Assembly: GCA_949987705.1 (NCBI GenBank)
Contig: OX465281.1
Location: forward strand, 190,203,112-190,267,111
From: Thereva unica
Taxonomy: Eukaryota; Arthropoda; Insecta; Diptera; Therevidae
Direction: 5' to 3'
Length of the DNA: 64,000 nt
Shown here: piece after piece, positions 11,901-20,529 of the stretch
Layout: every line of letters starts with the position of its first letter
Numbering within the stretch: position 1 is the first letter of the stretch
Notes under the pieces: model-generated
Database searches by the model: none
What the model saw: only the letters and a program-made list of their open reading frames with translations
What the model was told of the DNA's origin: nothing
Position numbers and translations under genes: made by a program

Positions 11901-14900
11901 TTTATTTATTCTGGAACTGACATCTTCTTCTGCCCCGTCATTTTCGGTAATAATACTACCGAGCTAGCAGAATTTATCTACCAGTTCCATGTCACGGTTA
12001 TTCAGCGCTGTCCGTTCAATGGTGTTTATCCTTATTTCCTTAGTTTTAGTCGGATTTAGCCTTAAGCCTGCTAGACTACTTTCTGTTGCAAATTTTTTAA
12101 CATGTTTTTCTGGTCTTGATATCTGCGGGCCAGCAAACAGATATCATCCGCGTAGTCGAGATCCTTAAGGCTGTCAAGCAAACCCCATTGTATGCCGCCT
12201 GTTCTACTACCTGGAGCGGAGACAAGGATGTCATTTATTACAATAAGAAATAGTAATGGCGAAAGTAGGCTTCCTTGTGATGGAGAACTCTGCATTTGGA
12301 ATTGTTGTATGGCGCTTTTATCAATTCTATACACGTTGCCGTAGTGCCTGCATATAAAGCTCCTATTTACCGCTTTCTCATAGTCTTCGAAAGCAAGGTA
12401 AAGGGGGGACCGTAATTCACTAGACTGCTCGACTATTATTCTCAAGGTGTAAATATGATTTATACATGAGCGGCCCTTCCTAAATCCAACCTATTTCCTT
12501 CAAAGCGTTCGGTCTTCTGCCTCTCTTATAGTAATAGAAAGTAATATATGGGACAAAATTTTGCTCACAGAAGATAATAAACAGATGCCTTTCCAGTTAT
12601 CGCATATTGTTAGGTCCCCCTTTTTTGGTATTTTGGCTATACCTTCCGTCCAATCCTCTGGAAAGGTACGGGTGTTCCATGCGATCTCCAAGATTGGCTG
12701 TAGCCAGGGGCGGGGCTTTCATAGGCGCGAATGGTGCACTTGCACCGGGTGCAATTTATCGGGGACGCAACCGCAAGAAAAAACTGTGAAAATTCACTTC
12801 TCTTCGTGCAGGAAGTTTCCAAAAATTTTAGCTTCCAGATTCGAGACAACGTGAGCACTTTTTGAAAATTCTGTTAAAAGCCCCATATTCACTTACACAA
12901 AGTTATGATGGATTTATATTGTGTATTGTTTACCATGATTGTAATAAAATTGAGGGCGATGTTGCTGCACTTTTAAATTTTGTTTCAAGAATTGTTAAAA
13001 GAGGTAAATGTACGAAATGAGAAAAACAAAACTCCTTGTGGCGAGAGCTTCTCTTTGACTGCTCTGTTTTATTTAGTGAAGCCACTACGGATTGAATTGA
13101 ACTTTATTGTACTGAGGCCGGTGAAGCCAGGGTATAATGGCTTCACCGGCCTCAGTTCATTAAAGTTCAATTCAATACATAGTGGCTTCACCGGCTCACA
13201 TGTTCAGTTCATGCTTGAGACTGTTTTTGCTTTTTCGCCTTTAGAAATGTAAAAGCTCACCGGAATGATATTCCATTAATCCAGTTGATTACTCCCTTTT
13301 AGGCGAGCTTTTACGTTCAATCTCAATTTCATGTTCAGCTGGGCAAACTCAGGCTTTATTTTTCCTGAGTTCAATATCCTGCAATTGAAGTTCAGTACAC
13401 CAATTTGCTCGAACTTGCGCAGTTCGTCCGGTAAAACTAGTTTATTACTGTCTAGCAAATTAATATGGCCAGTTTCACACACGACAACCAACAAAAATTA
13501 ACTGTAATCGTCCATTCCCTTCTGAAATTCGATGAAGAATAGCATGTTTTTTCACAAGAGCCAACTTTTCCAACAAACTATACGTTAGAATACTTTAGCT
13601 TGTTGCTTTTAAATATTAATTTTTTCTTCCGCCATCCATTTTCTTTATTTTCCTATCAAAATAGAGAAAAAACAGCAACAACTTCGCACCTGCTAAACAG
13701 TTGATTCAAAAATTACGTGAAAGAATTCAGATGTTCCAAAAATCTGCCGTCCCATCGTTCTCGGTTACTCTCTTCTCCGCAAATGACGTTTTCAGCAGAT
13801 CTTTGTTGGTTGAATGTTGATCCATGTGAAACTTCTTATCTACATATGTAAGCTTTCTTTAATGTTATACGCATTATTATGGTGCAATCTTGTGCAAACT
13901 ATGAAAGTTATTTCTCCCATTCAAGGAGTGTTTGTGCTTTTTCACTGTCCTTCACTGCGTTCAAAAATGAACAACTTATGAGGCGCAATATGGCAAAGTG
14001 TACCGGACGCAAAACCGCCAAGCGTCGGCCCTGGCTGTAGTGTATCTGCTATGAGGCTTGAATTGGTTTTAAACAATTCTGGCGGGATGCTATCTTTTCC
14101 AGCTGCTTTACCATTGTCCATCGCATGAATTGCGGTTACTATTTCCGTCTTGTATTGCGCCTGGGTGGTGATTCTTATTGGCTGTGTATTGTTGCTGTTT
14201 TCCTGTGTAATTGAACCATTCCGGGGGCGAAGAAGTAATCTTTGGAGTTGCTCCTCGTCGCTGCACAGCAGCCTTTCAGCCGCACTCTTAACGGCATGCT
14301 TTTTAGTGGAGTGCTTTCCTGAGAGCTCTTTAGTAATTTGGTACGGCACTTTAAGGCCCAATTACAATGACCGGACTAGAGCGGAACAGAATCGGATTGA
14401 ACTGTCAAAGTGGTTTTCCAAGCATGCGTTTTCCATTTAACCGATTACAATGAACGGATTCAAACGCATTTGATCGCATCTGTGCCGGATTCGTTTTAGT
14501 TTGTTTAGAAATCGCCGGATTGAGCTGTCAAAATTTTGGTAAACAAAAGCTGTGAATGTTTAAGGTTTAATTTTGTTTAGTTTGTTATGTTTTTAAAAAT
14601 GTTTTCGGACGAGCAGTTAATCGCAGAGGTGAAAGATTACGAAATACTGTACAACAAGGCAAAGAGTGGATATAAAAACTTTGACGTTTAAATGCGAACT
14701 GATCCGTTCATTGTAATCAGTGCAGTTTCCTATCCGTTCTGATGCGTTCTTTTGACATTTCAATCCGCGTAGATCCGGTCATTGTAATTGGGCCTTTACT
14801 GTTGCCTGTGCCAAAGTCTAGAAATTAACAAGTCTTTCATCTTCATATGGTTAATGAGTGAAAGGCGAAGAGCTGTATGCACGAGTTCTTCAAATGACGA

Positions 14901-17900
14901 TGTCAGGGGTGGTAGCACGTAAGTTGATACATTCAAATTATTCAATTTCTCTTAATTGCATAGAACTGTTGGAAGAGATTGTAACGTGAACATACATTGG
15001 AAAAATTTAAAAAAAAGGTGAATATAATGGACAAATATAAAGTTTGTAATTATTTATTTGCGTAATGGTGTGTATAGTATTCGATAAATACATCTTTTAG
15101 TGAATTATAACCCCCCCAAACAGGCCAGAGCACTGAAGATACTGGTGCAGCTGCTACAACGTGGCCCTATTTTGAATTAATGCATACATATTGTGCTTCA
15201 AGGCATAATATTAATCCGCCATTAGTGATAAATAGCGGCACGGTAATTATTAATGAAGAAACCACATCAACGCCAACCAACCAAACCAACCCTGTCAAAA
15301 GAAAACATGAAGAAATTGACGAAGAAGATAATAAAACCCTTTATTAAAAAACATTTTGATATTAATGTCTCCTCATCAGATGAGGATTTATACTAATTGT
15401 AATACATACTGCAATGTATAATAAATGCATATTTTTCATTTTAAAATATTTATATTCTCTTTATTTTTATTACGTTAAATATAAATAAATATTACGCAGA
15501 TCTTAATCGATTTGCTAATTGTTGAACGAGTGATTCTCTAAAAACAAGGGCTTCATTATCATCATCACCCACATAATTGGTTTCATGATTTTCCATTTCA
15601 GAAATTTCTTCCAGGTCTTCCTCATCGAACGAATCTCCAAGACAAATGTTTGGCATCATACAACATACAGCTATTGTTTTTATGGAGTTTTCAATTTTCA
15701 GCTCCAAAGTTTTTTTAAAAATGGCACGCCATCGTCCTTTCATTAAACCAAAAGCCGCTTCTATCATACTTCTAGCTTTACTGTGGACAAGGTTGAAATG
15801 TTGTTGATGGCAGGAAAGATTCTGTCTTCCTCTTTTATAAGGGGTAATAATAGGAATAGGCTGCAACCTACATTTATAACCACTCCAAGAAGAAAATATC
15901 CTGCATCTGGGAATACAGGACGTTTGTAGAGTTCACTATTCCTTAAAACCCTTTGATCGTAAACTGAACCGCAAATACTAATAAATTTTCTAGTACTATC
16001 GCATACTGCTTGAAGCTGGATTGTATAGTCTAATTTTCTATTAATATACTGGTCTCTTAATTTGACGGGAACGGATATTTTTACGTGAGTACCGTCTGCG
16101 AGTAGCTCCTACTGCGTTTGAAAATATGGTGGTTCTTCCTCTTTGATTAAATCCTTCACCAATGCGTGCAAATTCACTTCGTGAAGGGTATTTTATAACT
16201 ATGGGGACAAACTTCACAAACAAATCAAATTGTCGATATACAATGGTTGAGACTGTGTATCGAGAAATATCGAAAGAAGCAGCAGTAACTCTATAGCTTG
16301 CGCCGCAAGCTAACCAGTACAGAAACACCACTAGCTCGAATCGAACAGTCCAACCATGTCTTTTCTTGGGTATTAGAATTTCTAATATATCAAGAGCTTC
16401 TGAAGAAATTCGTAGATGCTTCCTAATAATAGACTCATCGTTGAGAATCACTCCTCTGTAAATAGCAGAGTCGTAGCCCAATTGGCAATAGAGTTTAGGC
16501 TGCAGCAATACACATATACATAACGTATAAAGTATTTTAAGTGAAAGTTATTAAAAAAAACGAAATAATTGCTCCCTTTTCCAAATAATTGAGACGATGC
16601 ATCATTTGCCGCATTTTTTTCTTCTTCCTCGATTAAATGTATTTTGAGTTTGTCATAATAACATTAAAATACATAGCTGTTGCCAGTAAAGGCCTCTCGT
16701 CAATAATGATATTATTCAAATTAATTTTTTAAATTATAAATTTAAAAATTATTGCAAACCTGACAAATAACTGTCAGCCATCTCAATTGAATTTAGTCTT
16801 CTAGTGAATTCACACAGCCAAACCCTACATTAACGACAAAAACTGCAAAATTTAGTTTAGTCTTCAATTTAGTCCCAATTCGCACAGGCCCTGAATTGAA
16901 TCATTACATTTAATGAAAATTTCAAATTTACGCAGCTGTCAAACCATAGGTAGGCCATGACGCTATTGAAACTAAACTGATCCATGGCGGCCGTCTCAAG
17001 AGGCCGAATTACCACTTTCTGCACAACCACCTCAAAATGGGTATCAAATGAAAGGGTGTGATAAGTAGAACACAATAAGCAATGTAGTATACCAAATATA
17101 CCGTTAGATCCATGGGAGCTGTCTCAAAAGGCCGGATTACCACTTTATGCACAACCACCTCAAAATGGGTATCAAATGAAAGGGTATGATAAGTAGAATA
17201 CAATAAACAATAAAGAACACTCAATCCATGGCGGCCATCTCAGGAGGGCGGATGACCACTTTCTTCACAACCCCCTCGACATGGGCATCACATGAAAGGG
17301 TATGATAAGTAGAATACAATAAGCAATGTTGTATACTCAATATACCGATCCAGGGCGGCCGTCGCAAAACCCATGTTCTTTAAGGCACTTCATCTGTGTA
17401 AAATTCATATCTCGAAATATAATAAGTCAGTGGATGGTTTTTATTGTTTACTATTGGCTTATGGGTGCAGCGAGGCCTACCGGGGCTCATCTAGTTTTTC
17501 TATAAAATTTCAAAAAAAGTCGGTTAGAAGATGACCCATTACGATTTCGAGTCTGATTAGCCGTGATTAGAGTGAAAATTCGAACATGAATTTATTCAAA
17601 GGTAGAAATCAGTTCTAGTTGGGAAATTCTTCCAATTTCTAGAATACAAACATAAAATTCTGCAAACACCAAAGCAATTTGACTTCTCTTCTCACTCTCA
17701 TTCTCTTCCGTGAATTTCTATGAACTTTTCGGATAGTGAATATATAGCAAGGGGGTTTACATTGCAACTTGTTTTATGGAATTAAGTCGACTGATTTTTT
17801 TTAAAGAAATATAGTGAACTTGCTACATTTATTACCCCTGTTGTTTCAAAATAGTTTACATTAGCTATCAGAGCTTCTTGCTCGATAGAAAGTGAGCTTT

Positions 17901-18347
17901 TGTGAATAAAATTCGTAAACGAAAATTCGCGAATAAATTGCAGATGTAAACCCAGGCTAAAGTTACAGTTATTACAGGTAACTAACATTTTTCAAGAAAT
18001 AGATGAAAACTAACTGATATTTCAACCGCAGGGTTTTTTTTTCTGTAAATGGAATTTTAAATGACGAATGTTTCAAATATTCATTTTGTAAAAATTTCTA
18101 GAAATCATATAAAACTGCTAAACAACAATTCAAAATTGGGTATAACATATTTAAAGTTATTAAAACTATCAAAAATTACCTGCATTGCCAATATTGGCAT
18201 AAAGTTAATACTACAAAAAATATAAATTCCAAAAATCACTCGTTTATATCGTTGATCTGAGTAAATTACAGCCCCAAAGATCCTCAAGGGCAACAAAACT
18301 TTATGCATGTGTGCATTCTCTTTAGTATCAGCAGGAAGGAAATGCAT
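2912..18347 (-). CDS. Odorant receptor gene OR-A (7tm_6), exons 1-7, C-terminus not resolved
   Basis: Insect odorant receptor, a seven-transmembrane ligand-sensing subunit that in this family works in the neuron membrane with the co-receptor Orco. Exons: 18347-18180, 5329-5209, 5160-4946, 4886-4677, 3295-3228, 3177-3078 and 3019-2912, all with GT/AG borders and together an open 330 codons. Exon 1 starts MHFLPADTKENAHMHK. Exon 4 contains LFISGWHVTMS, exon 6 RLESFISAIVF and exon 7 ends YHAIGNEIYYE, the hallmark 'GNE' block before TM7. Family members are usually 380-420 residues, so about 60 are missing. A candidate exon 8 (2868-2770) reads in frame through NIWTNAV and SRKNLHF but then runs into retrotransposon sequence. 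I chose the ATG at 18347 because OR-B starts at the same residue. Intron 1 is 12.9 kb of transposons and intron 4 holds a 1.33-kb element. Function is plausible only if a C-terminal exon exists. Confidence 0.85.
3341..4668. mobile_element. 1.33-kb TIR element (Harbinger-like TSD) in OR-A intron 4
   Basis: Ends are inverted: left GGGGTGGTCCATTAATTAC, right (reverse complement) GGGGTCGTCCATAAATTAC. TAA flanks both sides (3338-3340 and 4669-4671), a 3-bp duplication of the TWA type typical of PIF/Harbinger. Removing the element and one TAA leaves an intron of about 50 bp, matching the 54-bp intron at the same place in OR-B. The interior codes for nothing I recognise. It contains an imperfect inverted repeat (about 3985-4050 against 4075-4130, core around GCTAACACCCCAGA) and a related sequence occurs near 14907. 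Confidence 0.8.
5463..7185 (-). pseudogene. 5'-truncated R1/LOA-type non-LTR retrotransposon
   Basis: Minus-strand pieces give an ordered R1-like ORF2 C-terminal half. RT begins at GLSDKQFGFRKA (about 7165), continues through LDVKNAFNSARW and GVPQGSVLG (about 6877), then after a frameshift the catalytic box FADDIGVV (about 6777) and LRYLGVMIDRRL. The tail from about 6170 has WQGKWDESVKGRWTHRLIP and LTQFLSGHG, typical of the R1 C-terminal region before the CCHC knuckle. A poly-A-like tail and 3'UTR lie near 5478-5600. At least two frameshifts and truncation inside the RT domain make it inactive. It sits in OR-A intron 1. Confidence 0.8.
7196..7960. repeat. Helitron-like (HINE-type) repeat region with monomers of a ~120-bp unit
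   Basis: Begins with TGTCTGTCTGTCTGTTTGTC and a run of TATG/GATG microsatellite (7333-7377). It then carries single copies of a unit containing 'atggcggcc' and 'gggtatca(a/t)atgaaagg' near 7480-7580, 7790-7830 and 7900-7940. The same unit forms a three-copy tandem at 16982-17345. Non-coding elements with (GTCT)n and internal minisatellites are typical of non-autonomous Helentron/HINE elements in arthropods. That assignment is an inference, as I did not find both termini. Confidence 0.45.
7632..7757 (-). pseudogene. 3'-end fragment of the CR1-like retrotransposon family
   Basis: About 125 bp align by eye with 31390-31510, the 3' end of the CR1-like element at 31384-35401. Shared blocks include CTACCAGTCCGTCATGTC and TAGTAAGCTTGGCTTGAAG. 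It contains only the 3' end, in the orientation of a minus-strand element, and sits inside the Helitron-like repeat region. Confidence 0.55.
8141..8203. repeat. Short repeat shared with 47850-47923
   Basis: GGGGCGCTAGGGTAAAGTTC then CAGTGTTAATAAAATAAGAA closely matches the hairpin repeat in OR-B intron 1. This copy has lost the right-hand palindromic arm. Confidence 0.5.
8469..9418. mobile_element. 950-bp near-perfect palindrome (foldback element) flanked by TTA
   Basis: Two arms, 8469-8937 and 8942-9418, are almost exact reverse complements with a 4-bp centre (AACA). The ends are CACAGGCCTGCAA on both sides and the flanks are TTA (8466-8468 and 9419-9421), a 3-bp target duplication. Each arm holds two direct copies of a unit of about 100 bp (starting near 8509 and 8839 in the left arm), so the unit occurs four times, two in each direction. 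Differences between arms are a few substitutions and small indels, implying recent formation or ongoing conversion. Identical 64-residue frames on opposite strands are by-products of the symmetry, not genes. Confidence 0.85.
9813..9947 (+). pseudogene. MADF-domain DNA-binding protein, exon 1 remnant (Harbinger accessory gene)
   Basis: The ATG at 9813 starts MADERLIEAVRG, then after a 1-nt deletion the other frame reads HRELYDLKNPNYMKTK and IWGDIAQEM, up to a GT donor at 9948. The pattern 'LIe.V..h.eLYd...' with a later W..ia is the start of a MADF (Myb/SANT-like) domain. Harbinger elements carry such a second protein, which in characterised systems helps the transposase enter the nucleus and bind the ends. 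The later exons are deleted. Confidence 0.75.
10177..10660 (-). pseudogene. Harbinger transposase remnant (DDE core deleted)
   Basis: The N-terminal part starts at the ATG at 10660 (MSGSRKKKLLLELLSS) and includes MSDADFCNYFRMSRRQF and PIPTDEKLAV, the helical region before the catalytic core in HARBI1-like proteins. It then jumps to RVFRKPFESKVETV and VKAACVLHT, the usual C-terminal '...VlacCvLHN' block. The DDE catalytic domain between these is missing, so the gene is dead. Its N-terminus differs from the intact copy at 41149-42510, so it is another subfamily. Confidence 0.75.
10796..11459. other. No recognised gene
   Basis: Sequence between the deleted Harbinger and the RTE 3' end. Short frames only, such as one starting MSDIYDDWENINST near 10973 that stops at once. 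No family recognised. Confidence 0.5.
12705..14043. mobile_element. hAT-like element inserted in the RTE reading frame
   Basis: Ends CAGGGGCGGGGC on the left and CAGGGCCGACGC (reverse complement) on the right. The flanking 8-mers GCTGTAGC and GCTGTAGT form a typical hAT 8-bp duplication with one mismatch. Excising the element restores the RTE frame (…ADTLQP joined to ILEIAW). No transposase is visible. A related, more decayed sequence with 'ggtgcacttgcaccggg' near its start occurs at 31857 and 32490. Confidence 0.8.
13078..13189. repeat. Strong ~50-bp-arm hairpin inside the hAT-like element
   Basis: GAAGCCACTA…ATTGAATTGAACTTTA…TGAGGCCGGTGAAGCCA is followed after a short loop (about 10 nt around GGGTATAA) by its near-exact reverse complement. 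Mismatches are few. It may be a subterminal repeat pair from a smaller nested foldback or a structure belonging to the element. Confidence 0.7.
14354..14795. mobile_element. 442-bp Harbinger MITE carrying the start of a MADF gene
   Basis: TIRs of about 20 bp or more: AGGCCCAATTACAATGACCG at the left and the same in reverse complement at the right. TTA flanks both sides (14351-14353 and 14796-14798). From 14587 it retains MFLKMFSDEQLIAEVKDYE then ILYNKAKSGYKNFDV and a stop at 14691, the first half of a MADF domain. It is therefore an internal deletion of an autonomous Harbinger whose other end (transposase) has been lost. It is inserted in the RTE element. Confidence 0.85.
14812..14906. mobile_element. 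One end of the MULE-like TIR family
   Basis: AAGTCTAGAAATTAACAAG, TCTTTCATCTTCATATGG and GAGTGAAAGGCGAA match the left end of the complete copy at 35858-36269. The matching right end is not seen nearby, and the sequence changes abruptly after CGATGTCAGG. Confidence 0.6.
15125..15347 (+). pseudogene. C-terminal part of a Myb/SANT-like Harbinger accessory protein
   Basis: An open frame reads TEDTGAAATTWPYFELMHTY, then NINPPLVINSGT and an acidic-basic tail (VKRKHEEIDEEDNK) to the stop at 15347. A TW-x-Y-F/Y block followed by a P-P-x-hydrophobic segment is common near the end of the SANT-like second protein of Harbinger elements. It converges with the transposase pseudogene at 15492-16495, as expected. 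The DNA-binding domain exon is not found upstream. Confidence 0.55.
15492..16495 (-). pseudogene. HARBI1-like (DDE_Tnp_4) transposase, frameshifted, one catalytic residue lost
   Basis: N-terminal helices read HLRISSEALDILEIL and LVVFLYWLACGASYRV, followed by ISRYTVSTIV. The first catalytic region is frameshifted (VGAT then DGTHVKISVP), and QLQAVCDSTRKFISI and RVLRNSELYKRPVF follow. The second catalytic aspartate should lie in 'LLGDSGY', but a 4-nt deletion gives LLGVVINVG and shifts the frame to RLQPIPIITPYK. The C-terminal part contains KARSMIEAAFGLMKGRWRAI with the third (Glu) site intact. Two frameshifts and loss of the middle Asp make it non-functional. This is a different subfamily from the intact copy at 41149. 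Confidence 0.8.
16982..17345. repeat. Three tandem copies of a ~120-bp unit, with a Helitron-like 3' side
   Basis: Copies begin near 16982, 17109 and 17226, each with 'ccatggcggcc', then 'accact…acaacc', 'atgggtatcaaatgaaaggg' and 'tgataagtagaa'. The unit also occurs singly at 7480-7940. Sequence to about 17500 ends with 'gcagcgaggcctaccgggg' and 'ctcatctagt', possibly the 3' terminus of a non-autonomous Helitron-like element. No coding sequence is present. Confidence 0.7.
17500..18100. other. OR-A intron 1, nothing recognised
   Basis: AT-rich sequence between the tandem repeats and exon 1 of OR-A, with no repeat or frame that I can assign. Confidence 0.5.
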
Positions 18348-18490
18348 TTCTGCCACAAATGTTTAGACTGGAATAGGCATAAAAATACTGTGAATTTTGG
18401 TGGTAAACGCTTTTATATAATCAGAGTCGTTCCTATTGGTTAAATTACCCAATTATAATATAAATAATTCAAAATTACTATAATAGAAGG
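18348..18490 (-). promoter_or_regulatory. Probable OR-A promoter, conserved with OR-B
   Basis: Read on minus, blocks shared with the OR-B upstream region in the same order are TTATAGTAATTTTGAATTAT, AATTTAACCAATAGGA (CCAAT-like), TATATAAAA (18419-18411), ACCACCAAAATTCACAGTA and AAACATTTG just before the start codon. The TATA-like box lies about 65-70 bp upstream of the ATG. Conservation outside the coding sequence supports a promoter and 5'UTR role. Confidence 0.65.
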
Positions 18491-18975
18491 ATTTTGAATA
18501 AGTAATTGTATAGATTTTACTGGTTGTTTGATCTTTTGAATTTTTAAGAAATTATTTGGAGTAATTTCTTTATTAATCACTTGAAACGGTTTGTTTCGTG
18601 AAAGCGTATTTTACTTTATTGTTACTTCTTACCTGTAAAGTACGTAACGGGCATATAATTATGGCCATTAAATTGTTTGTTCATGCCAAGAATATAAGTC
18701 AATTTTAAACCAATTTGAAATTACAAACAATAATCTAGTCAATTACAATAGTCTAGTCATGCTACCTACTTCCAAACAATTATGTCAGCAAATGTCACTA
18801 AACTGTGTAAAAAGCACCGAGTATTAATCATTTGAAGATCGCTCCTAAAAATTAAGTTGGGTTAACTAAGCAACTATACAAACATACTTCACAGGTAGGG
18901 CCGGCTTTAGGTATTTTGGGGTCCCGTGCGAGAAATTTTTAAGCACCCTTAACTTTTTAAAGGCACTTCTTTTTA

Positions 18976-19110
18976 GCGATGAGCAAAAATGGTCTTGTTC
19001 TTGCAGTCTTGTCTTGTTCTTGCACATTTAGCAAGAACAAGAACAAGACTTAGTTATGTTTGCAAGAACAAGAACAAGACAAGAACAAGGCTAGATTAGT
19101 CGTGTCTTCT
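18976..19110. mobile_element. Copy of the small 'TCTTGTTCTTGC' MITE
   Basis: GATGAGCAAAAATGGTCTTG followed by inverted runs of TCTTGTTCTTGC and GCAAGAACAAGA, as in the complete 124-bp copy at 49641-49764. The right terminus is degraded. Just upstream (about 18898-18960) is a fragment with 'tagggccggctttaggt' resembling a hAT MITE end. Confidence 0.55.
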
Positions 19111-19488
19111 GTTAAAAAACGAGAGTTTTCGTTTTTATTTTCTTGTTTTATTGCACTTCAAATGGTGTACAACTAATTTTCGCAAACTTTAATTCTACGA
19201 ATTTGACCATGAATAAAATTTAAGCTTTGCACGGTCATTCACTACGAAGGCAAGTGAAGCTTCGTTCTTCCCAAAAAACAAATGGTTTTTCATCTTTGAT
19301 ATGAGAGAAATTGGCCTCCGTTATTATCATTTTTATTCTTGGTTGGTTGGTTTACAATATTACGATAGCTAAAGGTACAAAAATTTTCTGGCTACATTTT
19401 TCATGCATGGATAAAAAAATTGAATAAACTGAATAAACGAAATAAAATAAACTGAATAAAATAAATAAATGTTGAACCATGTACTGAT
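19111..19488. other. No recognised gene
   Basis: AT-rich intergenic sequence next to the Pao fragment. The part nearest 19488, read on minus from the stop codon of the Pao frame (TGTTAAATAAATC…), could be the start of a 3' LTR, but no second LTR is visible. Confidence 0.4.
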
Positions 19489-19680
19489 TTATTTAACATC
19501 CAGCCCGCCTTGAGGAGATGAAGGCTCCTCAATCATCTTTGAAGCCAATGGTAGGGGCGCAATTTTGTGAATGGACCGCTTCAGAATTCCTTCTTTCGTC
19601 TTCAAGCTCACCACTCGTACCAATCCGTCTTTACCCTTGAATGCATCCACTACTTTGCCCAGTAACCATCGTTGTGGAGG
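19489..19680 (-). pseudogene. BEL/Pao LTR retrotransposon Pol C-terminal fragment (DUF5641-like)
   Basis: From 19680 the frame reads PPQRWLLGKVVDAFKGKDGL, VRVVSLKTKEG and RSIHKIAPLPL to a stop near 19494. 'P..W.lGkV...f.GkDG.vRvv..kT..g...R.i.ki..L' is the signature at the very end of BEL/Pao Pol. Everything upstream is cut off at 19680, where a retrotransposon tail with (TAA)n has inserted between the codons for PPQ and the preceding sequence. Confidence 0.75.
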
Positions 19681-19950
19681 TAATAATAATAATAATTTAT
19701 TTTTGGACAGTACACAAGATTCACATCTTTTAGAGTACATACAGGAACTACAACAACAGAAAGGATTTATATAAAAAACTTAAAATTAGATTTAAAAATT
19801 AGAGTTAAATTAAAATACAATTACATTAAAACTAAAATTAAAATAAAATTAAAGCAGAAATAAAAGAATAAAATACAGAATTAAGTAAAAAGAGTGAAGT
19901 AGGAAAGTGAAGAAAGAGAGATAAAAGCCGTGTTTTTTTAATGAACTACA
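19681..19950 (-). mobile_element. 3' tail of a non-LTR retrotransposon ending in (TAA)n
   Basis: Left edge TAATAATAATAATAATTTAT, then 'gtacacaagatt', then A-rich sequence. This is the reverse complement of a 3' end of the form '…cttgtgta(c/t)t…aataataat'. Similar tails end the element at 49.7-54.4 kb (plus) and lie at 47037 (minus). No coding part is retained. Confidence 0.5.
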
Positions 19951-20529
19951 TTGATTATATACTAAGTAGATATGGACAAACGCGAGTCAAATTAACTTCA
20001 GGTTACGGCACCACGAGCTGGGGGCGCTAATATCGCAGGGTTTTATGCTCCGCTATATATGGTTAGTTTCTGAAATAAACTTTTCTTGTTTATGTGAAAG
20101 CCCTTTGCGCATTTGAAAACAAAATCAGAAGCTGCGGCTTTGATTATAGTGGCTGCGGATCTAAAAATAGATTCCTATGCGCTTACTCCTTCTGCTTTGT
20201 TCAGGAAGGGCAAGGAGGATGAAAAAATGATGATGATTTCGTGGGCGATGGGTGAAATTTAACAATGGGGGAAAAATGAATGGGCGAGACAACTTTAATG
20301 GGAAATTTGGCTACAACAATGTTTTTGTTATCTTGAGAAATGAAATGGGTTTGAAAGGGACCATTTCACCTTTTTAGCGAAAAGGTGATAAATTTTTAGA
20401 TTTTTTTCTCAGGTATTTTAATTCGTAGAAATTTGAAATTTTTACGGATAATTGTATTATTATTGATATACATACATATATAAAATAATTTTTATTTTTG
20501 ATTTTATTTATCGTTATTTATGTGGCATG

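Larger units (their letters stand above)
11460..14811 (-). pseudogene. RTE-clade non-LTR retrotransposon, split by two insertions
   Basis: Minus-strand RTE ORF2 in three pieces: 14811-14796, 14353-14044 and 12704-11460. In order it reads PYQITKELSGKH, MDNGKAAGKDSIPPELF, then across the hAT insertion LEIAWNTRTFPEDW and IPKKGDL, then QGSLLSPLLFLIVINDIL, the catalytic box LDYADDICLLA and the RTE tail WNPQGPRRVGRPRTTWRR near 11600. Part of the RT between FEDYEKAVNR and the QGSLLSP block is deleted and frameshifts are present. The readable continuity across the insertions dates them as younger than the RTE copy. Confidence 0.8.

Noticed and set aside
14885..16700. Complete Harbinger with defined TIRs around the SANT and transposase pseudogenes
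   Set aside because: I looked for matching inverted ends on both sides and found none that pair, so only the gene remnants are annotated.
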